A DNA stretch of 5,912 nt, taken from Candidatus Baldrarchaeota archaeon. GTDB taxonomy: Archaea > Asgardarchaeota > Baldrarchaeia > Baldrarchaeales > DXJG01. The DNA is taken from positions 1 to 5,912 of the forward strand of contig JAUQZC010000080.1 in the NCBI GenBank assembly GCA_030587435.1, written 5' to 3'. Numbering within the stretch: the stretch's first letter is position 1; each line of letters opens with the position of its first letter. Position numbers and translations under genes: made by a program. The notes below the pieces were generated by a model that worked only from the letters and a program-made list of their open reading frames with translations, searched no databases and was not told where the DNA came from. Positions 1 to 3,429 of the stretch are shown here, in pieces.

Positions 1-409
1 TGCTAACGTTTTTCTCTACGCATATTTAAAGCCCAAGAGGAGGTTAAAGGAGCATGAGGTTAAATTAAAGGAGAATGCTAAGGAAATAGTTAAGAGAATT
101 AATGAAGGCGAGTTTGTATTTATCTCTACGGTTCATTTTAGTGAGATAGTTAATATTTTAGAGGATAATGCGCCTTTAGATGTGGCATTAGAGGTGGAAG
201 AATCAATTCTCTTAAGAGAAAATATAAGATTTATAGATGTGAGTAAGAAAGATTATCTGAATGCTATTGAGGTGGCAAAGAAGTTCAAGGTCGGTTTGAA
301 TGATGCTTTAGCGTACGTAGCTATGAAAAGAATCGGGATAGATGAAATCTATACGTTTGATAAAGACTTTGATAGGTTGCCAGACGTAAAAAGGATAATA
401 AACTTGTAA
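1..409 (+). CDS. vapC: VapC-like PIN-domain toxin, copy 1 (5' end outside the window)
   Basis: Predicted Mg2+-dependent endoribonuclease, the toxin of a type II VapBC pair. Reading begins with the last base of a codon aligned to the catalytic GAT (Asp6) of copy 2 and continues ANVFLYAYLKPKRR to the TAA at 407-409. Methionine-like codons further in, such as GTG at 182, are internal: the reading frame is open to the window edge and matches the N-terminal PIN region of copy 2. The other acidic PIN residues are visible: Glu in HFSEIVN, Asp in GLNDAL, and Asp in TFDKDFD. The protein differs from copy 2 at 9 of about 135 visible residues and none of the acidic positions change, so it looks functional. 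Its antitoxin gene is presumably just left of the window. PIN/VapC assignment is strong; the RNA target is unknown. Confidence 0.9.
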   Translation, partial: ANVFLYAYLKPKRRLKEHEVKLKENAKEIVKRINEGEFVFISTVHFSEIVNILEDNAPLDVALEVEESILLRENIRFIDVSKKDYLNAIEVAKKFKVGLNDALAYVAMKRIGIDEIYTFDKDFDRLPDVKRIINL

Positions 410-446
410 ATTGTCGTATCTATTATTGGATGGATGTTATGATGAG

Positions 447-464
447 CTTATTTTCTTTAAATTT
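447..464 (+). terminator. Possible T-rich terminator after vapC copy 1
   Basis: A T-rich run (TTATTTTCTTTAAATTT) lies about 40 nt after the vapC stop with no stable stem before it, as is usual for archaeal termination on oligo-U. The same run is present unchanged after copy 2 (about 2630-2647). AT-rich intergenic DNA makes such runs common, so this is weak. Confidence 0.25.
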
Positions 465-654
465 ACAATGAAAGGTTTGAAAGATCAACTTGGTCAACTG
501 TCAGTTTCTCCCGCGCACTACACTTGAGGATATGATTCCATCTCTAAACCATGAATCTAATGGGAACTCCGCTTTTAGACTTGACAACAGCTATTATCTC
601 AAGCTTTGAACACCAAAATATTTTAATGTTTAACTTTGTTGACTCCTTATATTA
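463..654 (-). pseudogene. Antisense gene relic with a 'KSKSGVPIRF..RWNHI' segment, copy 1
   Basis: The 335-nt gap between vapC and the coiled-coil gene has no intact gene. On the reverse strand one frame, open from 654, reads VVKSKSGVPIRFMV, then TAG at 546-544, then RWNHILKCS, and ends at TAA 465-463. The pattern 'SKSG(V)xIRxxx.RWxHI' is one I associate from memory with small archaeal and bacterial proteins of roughly 100 residues that contain an IRLTxERWxHI segment. Here the in-frame stop falls exactly where an acidic residue would precede RW. No start codon or full-length frame remains. I infer a decayed gene that once read leftward, possibly from the divergent promoter at about 703-712. 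The family name is uncertain; a chance match is possible, though the motif order is hard to obtain randomly. Confidence 0.4.
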
Positions 655-702
655 TTTGATCGAAATCGTCTCGCTGTAACATTTTAGTATTGAAATCTGG
701 AA

Positions 703-755
703 ATATAAACATCAACTTTCGTGTTGCCATTTAAGTTTTGGTGAATGTTTATATA
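703..755. promoter_or_regulatory. Divergent promoter or operator with a 10-bp inverted repeat, copy 1
   Basis: ATATAAACAT at 703-712 and its perfect complement ATGTTTATAT at 745-754 flank a 32-nt spacer, with a further AACTT/AAGTT pairing inside. The right arm contains TTTATATA (748-755), a good archaeal TATA box about 35 nt before the coiled-coil ATG. The left arm reads ATGTTTATAT on the other strand, so it could drive transcription leftward into the antisense relic. The same arrangement is kept in copy 2. It could be two back-to-back promoters, a dimeric regulator site, or both. Confidence 0.55.
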
Positions 756-786
756 CGTTTCTTCGAAATATTTGTTGGGGTATTTT

Positions 787-1155
787 ATGTCTTTGGCTGA
801 GAGGTTGATTAAGGAGTTTGAGGAAAACGTTAAGTTAAGGAAACGTTTAGCTGAGCTTCTTGTTTCTGAGCCGGACGTTAGATTGGTGTTGATAAACGCT
901 GTTATAGCGGATGTAGCGATGAAAAAAGACCTAAGCGAATTAAGAAACGAATTGAAAAGTGAGATAAATGGATTAAGAGGGGAAATAAACGGGTTGAGGA
1001 GGGAAATAAATGGATTAAGAAGTGAATTGAAAAGTGAGATAAGTGAGTTGAGGGGGGAGGTGCATAGTAATTTTAGGTGGACTGTGGGTTTAATTATTAC
1101 TGTTTGGGGTGCAACGGTAATCCCAATACTTCTAAAACTAATAGGAGCAATATAG
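787..1155 (+). CDS. Small coiled-coil protein with one C-terminal membrane helix, copy 1
   Basis: This 122-residue protein of unknown function has three parts. Residues 1-44 are a charged helical head (EENVKLRKRLAELLVSEPD). Residues 47-93 form a coiled coil with heptads EINGLRG, EINGLRR and EINGLRS followed by ELKSEIS and ELRGEVH. Residues about 97-119 are a hydrophobic helix containing WTVGLIITVWGAT. It is probably a tail-anchored or C-terminally anchored oligomeric protein. I chose ATG 787 over the upstream ATG 745 because 745 lies within the TATA box and inverted repeat, and GGGGT at 777-781 sits five nt before 787. The segment VAMKKDLSELRNE recalls coiled-coil proteins with an 'ATKKDL..LR.E' stretch, but I cannot name a family. 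It differs from copy 2 by an 18-residue longer coiled coil. A role with the adjacent VapBC pair is inference only. Confidence 0.8.
   Translation: MSLAERLIKEFEENVKLRKRLAELLVSEPDVRLVLINAVIADVAMKKDLSELRNELKSEINGLRGEINGLRREINGLRSELKSEISELRGEVHSNFRWTVGLIITVWGATVIPILLKLIGAI
961..1023 (+). repeat. 21-bp tandem repeat encoding heptads EINGLR(G/R/S)
   Basis: Three 21-nt units start at 961, 982 and 1003 (GARATAAAYGGRTTRAGRRGN-like), each encoding one heptad of the coiled coil. Two more degenerate heptads follow to 1065. Unit-length DNA repeats in frame with the heptad give an easy route for changing coiled-coil length by slippage or recombination. Confidence 0.85.
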
Positions 1156-1370
1156 CTTTAGACGCCCACTACCATAAAATTAATTTTGCATCTCTGTTTC
1201 TTCAAACATTTTCTCGCGGTTGGAAACTACTAACCGAAATTGAGCGCGCTTTCAATGATTCGCTTAAAACAGTAAAATGTAATTGTATTGTTATTAACGT
1301 AGATGATGCGATCCTCATCTAGAGTAGGGCTAGTGGTAAATGAACTCTAAAGTGGAAAATTAGGTTAACT
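1156..1370. other. Anonymous spacer after copy 1, no supportable gene
   Basis: Similarity to copy 2 stops at 1155 or just after. A forward frame stays open from inside the coiled-coil gene to 1322 (ending CIVINVDDAILI), but most of its 5' part is an out-of-frame reading of the coiled-coil gene, it lacks a ribosome binding site, and it resembles no family I know. I see no tRNA, hairpin terminator or promoter here. Confidence 0.5.
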
Positions 1371-1620
1371 TTAGTGCGATGCTATCGTTGCGATGTCGAT
1401 TATTTTTCTATGTCCATCCATTTCTACGGGTGTTTTCATATCAATTATTTTTAGCTGCCAAGATATAGTAGTTTTATAGGTGATGTTAGCCCTGTTTCCG
1501 CTGTTTTTGTTTCCAGTTTTTAAGTATTTTTTAGCTTCTGAAACGTTTAGTTCCTGCCACTTTACTTCTATGAATGTTGTTGACTTTCCAGGATCTCTAA
1601 ATCTTTATGACACCATCGAA
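1371..1620 (-). pseudogene. Relic of a PD-(D/E)XK-like (possibly DUF234) protein C-terminus
   Basis: The reverse strand reads RDPGKSTTFIEVKWQEL, NVSEAKKYLKTG, then about 48 further residues to TAA at 1373-1371. There is no start codon; the frame is closed by TAA at 1607-1605. Immediately upstream, in a shifted frame, comes LFDGVIKI and a stop (1599-1597). Joined by a one-base frameshift these give Asp, about 16 residues, then Glu-Val-Lys, the spacing of a PD-(D/E)XK nuclease-fold active site. The 'FIEVKW..L...EA...L' pattern also resembles the DUF234 domain at the C-terminus of archaeal AAA ATPases of the mobile type. No ATPase part is present. I read it as a frameshifted, 5'-truncated remnant on the strand opposite to all its neighbours. 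The family choice is tentative; the loss of reading frame is seen directly. Confidence 0.5.
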
Positions 1621-1896
1621 CAGTTTTAAAACATATATTAACATGTCCAAGCGCGCGTAATTGAGTTGGAATTTTAAAGAGATTTTTGAATATATGATAA
1701 ATCTTTGAAGTTTTTGTATTTTATGTGAAGTTGGGGTGTTTTGATGATTTTAAGAGAGTTGGTTTTTAGAGTTGTTAGATTTTAAATCTTAAAGGGCCTT
1801 CTTTGATAGTTGTTGATTACGTGTTTATTGGTGTGTAGTGTTTTACTGTTGACGGTGGTTTTTGAAGTTTGGTTAATGTGTATGGTGTTGGTAAGG
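1621..1896. other. AT-rich spacer upstream of vapB, no gene seen
   Basis: About 275 nt rich in T and G on the plus strand and broken by stops. The reverse frame leading into the relic stays open to about 1750 but has no recognisable motif. One short palindrome, AGATTT-T-AAATCT at 1777-1789, is too small to interpret. No RNA gene is apparent. Confidence 0.4.
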
Positions 1897-1906
1897 TTTA
1901 TATATT
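1897..1906 (+). promoter_or_regulatory. TATA box of the vapBC operon (TTTATATATT)
   Basis: This is a strong archaeal TATA-like element 31 nt before the vapB start. Transcription would begin near 1925-1928, giving a very short leader that still includes the GGTGA ribosome binding site at 1927-1931. The short leader fits a compact autoregulated toxin-antitoxin operon. Confidence 0.65.
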
Positions 1907-1937
1907 TTGGGGCTTTTAATGTTTTTGGTGATTTATC

Positions 1938-2174
1938 TTGAAAGTGGTTATTAAGAAGGTTGATGGTCAGGGTAGAATTGTGATTCCAAAGAAGTGGAGA
2001 GAGAAGTATTTGAAGGGTAGGAGGATTATTATGAGGATAAAGGAGGATGTCATTGAGATTATGCCGGAAAAGATGTTTGATTTAACTAGGTTTTTCGATT
2101 CGATAGAGGTAGATGTTAGAAGTGATTTGGCAGATTGGCATAAGGTTAAGAAGGAGTTGAGGAAAACTGCCTAG
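1938..2174 (+). CDS. vapB: VapB antitoxin, AbrB/SpoVT-type swapped-hairpin DNA-binding protein
   Basis: This 78-residue antitoxin is predicted to bind DNA as a dimer, repress its own operon, and neutralise VapC. Residues 1-45 show the AbrB/MazE-like signature: V8-D9-G10-Q11-G12-R13-I14-V15-I16-P17, a basic stretch KKWREKY (18-24), and a second beta hairpin (IIMRIKEDVIEIMP, 30-43). Residues 46-78 (FDLTRFFDSIEVD and on) are the tail expected to wrap the toxin. The TTG at 1938 is taken as start because GGTGA (1927-1931) lies six nt before it and it supplies the first beta strand (KVVIKKV); the GTG at 1944 would remove two residues and is a weaker alternative. The gene overlaps the predicted vapC start by 8 nt, so the two are translationally coupled. 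Function in the pair is established knowledge of the family; the DNA site is not identified here. Confidence 0.9.
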   Translation: MKVVIKKVDGQGRIVIPKKWREKYLKGRRIIMRIKEDVIEIMPEKMFDLTRFFDSIEVDVRSDLADWHKVKKELRKTA

Positions 2175-2592
2175 GTTTGTAGATGCTAACGTTTTTCTCT
2201 ACGCGTATCTAAAGCCTAGGAGAAAGTTGAAAGAGCATGAGATTAAATTAAAGGATAGCGCCAAGAAAATAGTTAAGAGAATTAATGAAGGCGAGGTTGT
2301 ATTTATCTCTACGGTTCATTTTAGTGAGATAGTTAATATTTTAGAGGATAATGCGCCTTTAGATGTGGCATTAGAGGTGGAAGAATCAATTCTCTTAAGA
2401 GAAAATATAAGATTTATAGATGTGAGTAAGAAAGATTATCTGAATGCTATTGAGGCGGCGAAAAAGTTTAAGGTTGGTTTGAATGACGCTTTAGCGTACG
2501 TAGTTATGAAAAGAATCGGGATAGATGAAATCTATACGTTTGATAAAGACTTTGATAGGTTGCCAGACGTAAAAAGGATAATAAACTTGTAA
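2167..2592 (+). CDS. vapC: VapC-like PIN-domain toxin, copy 2, probable CTG start
   Basis: Predicted VapC endoribonuclease of 141 residues, about the usual family length. The fold is read from residue 4: FVDANVFLY with catalytic Asp6, Glu54 in HFSEIVN, Asp107 in GLNDAL, and Asp126 in TFDKDFD. The only ATG/GTG/TTG codon near the beginning in this frame is TTG 2227, which would remove Asp6 and the first beta strand, so it cannot be the real start. The frame is closed by TGA at 2158-2160, leaving CTG at 2167 as the only NTG codon before Asp6; AAGGAG (2151-2156) and GAGG (2159-2162) precede it. The start lies inside the last codons of vapB. A +1 frameshift at the AAAA of 2163-2166, giving a VapB-VapC fusion, is a less likely alternative. 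Confidence 0.88.
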   Translation: MPRFVDANVFLYAYLKPRRKLKEHEIKLKDSAKKIVKRINEGEVVFISTVHFSEIVNILEDNAPLDVALEVEESILLRENIRFIDVSKKDYLNAIEAAKKFKVGLNDALAYVVMKRIGIDEIYTFDKDFDRLPDVKRIINL

Positions 2593-2639
2593 ATTGTCGT
2601 ATCTATTATTGGATGGATGTTATGATGAGCTTATTTTCT

Positions 2640-2780
2640 TTAAATTTGCAATGAAAGGTTTGAAAGATCAGCTTGATCAACTGTCAGTTTCTCCCGCGCG
2701 CTACACCTGAGGATATGATTCCATCTCTAAACCATGAATCTAATGGGAACTCCGCTTTTAGACTTGACAACGTCATTATC
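2640..2780 (-). pseudogene. Antisense gene relic, copy 2
   Basis: Same decayed reverse-strand segment as in copy 1: VVKSKSGVPIRFMV, TAG at 2729-2727, RWNHILRCS. This copy has an additional upstream TGA at 2783-2781 because of small indels relative to copy 1. The shared TAG shows that the gene was already broken before the duplication, and the later indels show that neither copy is under coding constraint. Confidence 0.4.
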
Positions 2781-2884
2781 TCAGGCTTTGGATGCCAAAA
2801 TATTTTAATGTTTGACTTTGTGGCTCCTTATATTATTTGATCGATGTCGTCTTGCTGTAACATTTTAAATAGTGAAATCTGGAA

Positions 2885-2936
2885 ATATAAACATCAACTT
2901 TCGTGTTGCCGTTAAGTTTTGGTGAATGTTTATATA
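2885..2936. promoter_or_regulatory. Divergent promoter or operator with a 10-bp inverted repeat, copy 2
   Basis: ATATAAACAT (2885-2894) and ATGTTTATAT (2926-2935) are identical to the arms in copy 1, while the spacer has lost one base (31 nt) and changed at its middle. TTTATATA at 2929-2936 is the TATA box for the coiled-coil gene. Conservation of both arms despite drift in the flanks supports function. Confidence 0.55.
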
Positions 2937-2967
2937 CGTTTCTTTGAAATATTTGTTGGGGTATTTT

Positions 2968-3282
2968 ATGTCTTTGGCTGAGAAGTTGATTAAGGAGTTT
3001 GAGGAAAACGTTAAGTTGAGGAAACGTTTAGCTGAGCTTCTTGTTTCAGAGCCGGACATTAGATTGGTATTGATAAACGCTGTTATATCGGATGTAGCGA
3101 CGAAAAAAGACCTAAGCGAACTAAGAAACGAATTGAAAAGTGAGATAAATGGATTAAGAGGGGAGATAAACGGGTTGAGGAGGGAGATTCATAGTAATTT
3201 TAGGTGGACTGTTGGTTTGATTGTTACTGTTTGGGGTGCAACGGTTATCCCAATACTTCTAAAACTAATAGGGGCAATATAA
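2968..3282 (+). CDS. Small coiled-coil protein with one C-terminal membrane helix, copy 2 (short form)
   Basis: A paralogue of 104 residues with the same head (1-44), a shorter coiled coil (about 47-74: EINGLRG, EINGLRR, EIHSNFR) and the same membrane helix (about 79-101, WTVGLIVTVWGAT). The start ATG 2968 follows GGGGT at 2958-2962, as in copy 1; the upstream in-frame ATG 2926 is within the promoter repeat. Substitutions against copy 1 include R6K, V31I, A41S, M45T and I104V in the helix, all mild. The missing 18 residues correspond to NGLRSEL and the next 11 residues of copy 1, so the loss removes one heptad plus one hendecad and need not break the coiled coil. Function unknown; membrane anchoring and oligomerisation are inferred. 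Confidence 0.8.
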   Translation: MSLAEKLIKEFEENVKLRKRLAELLVSEPDIRLVLINAVISDVATKKDLSELRNELKSEINGLRGEINGLRREIHSNFRWTVGLIVTVWGATVIPILLKLIGAI

Positions 3283-3355
3283 CTGTTTGCAGTTAGCATT
3301 ATGAAACTGTTGAATATTTGGTAGACAAATATTTACATTGATGAGCATGGAACGA

Positions 3356-3365
3356 CTTTATATTA
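3356..3365 (+). promoter_or_regulatory. Candidate TATA box of the permease operon (CTTTATATTA)
   Basis: CTTTATATTA about 70 nt before the GTG start of the permease gene, in the 147-nt gap after copy 2. Initiation near 3382-3386 would give a leader of about 45 nt carrying GGTG at 3419-3422. Similarity to the duplicated unit has ended by here, so this promoter belongs to the right-hand operon. Confidence 0.45.
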
Positions 3366-3429
3366 TTGAAGGAAGCATCAAGGTTGTTGAGAGTGGCCAT
3401 TAGGACGATTCAGAGGCGGGTGTGTTACG

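Larger units (their letters stand above)
1..1155 (+). repeat. Direct duplication, copy 1 (vapC, spacer, coiled-coil gene)
   Basis: This segment aligns almost without interruption to 2184-3282. The offset is 2183 nt in vapC, 2181 after small indels in the spacer, and 2127 after a 54-nt length difference in the coiled-coil gene. Coding and noncoding parts are both conserved, which shows duplication of a block rather than two independent gene acquisitions. Similarity ends at the stop codon of the coiled-coil gene. The left end lies outside the window, so the true unit, probably including vapB, is larger. Confidence 0.95.
2184..3282 (+). repeat. Direct duplication, copy 2 (vapC, spacer, coiled-coil gene)
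   Basis: Second copy of the unit seen at 1-1155. The spacer (2593-2925) is retained at roughly 92% identity to 410-744 by eye, including the antisense relic and the inverted-repeat promoter. The visible match starts at 2184 only because copy 1 is cut by the window. After the TAA at 3280-3282 the sequences are unrelated (copy 1 ends in TAG), so the right junction is at the end of the coiled-coil gene. Confidence 0.95.

Noticed and set aside
438..530. Possible C/D box sRNA (ATGATGA at 438-444; CTGA about 80 nt later in copy 2)
   Set aside because: The D box is CTTGA in copy 1, the spacing is too long for an archaeal C/D guide, and no internal C'/D' pair is visible.
745..786. Upstream ATG giving a 14-residue longer coiled-coil protein in copy 1 (and 2926-2967 in copy 2)
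   Set aside because: The extra codons lie in the TATA box and inverted repeat, and a GGGGT ribosome binding site sits just before the inner ATG in both copies.
961..1065. CRISPR-like array
   Set aside because: The repeats are contiguous 21-bp in-frame heptad codons without spacers, within a protein-coding gene.
1077..1322. 81-codon forward frame overlapping the end of coiled-coil copy 1
   Set aside because: Its first third is an out-of-frame reading of the coiled-coil gene, there is no ribosome binding site, copy 2 lacks an equivalent, and no family is recognisable.
2865..3059. 64-codon reverse frame over promoter and coiled-coil copy 2
   Set aside because: It is antisense to a well-supported gene and crosses the promoter repeat; the composition is explained by the other strand.
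2183..3299. ATGCTAAC at 2183 and its complement GTTAGCAT at 3292 as possible element ends
   Set aside because: The left 8-mer lies within the conserved PIN coding sequence and the duplicated unit extends further left, so these are not element termini.
3347..3403. Short frame reading MERLYIIEGSIKVVESGH before the permease gene
   Set aside because: Only 18 codons, no ribosome binding site seen, and it overlaps the candidate TATA box; a chance frame or leftover end of a lost gene is more likely.
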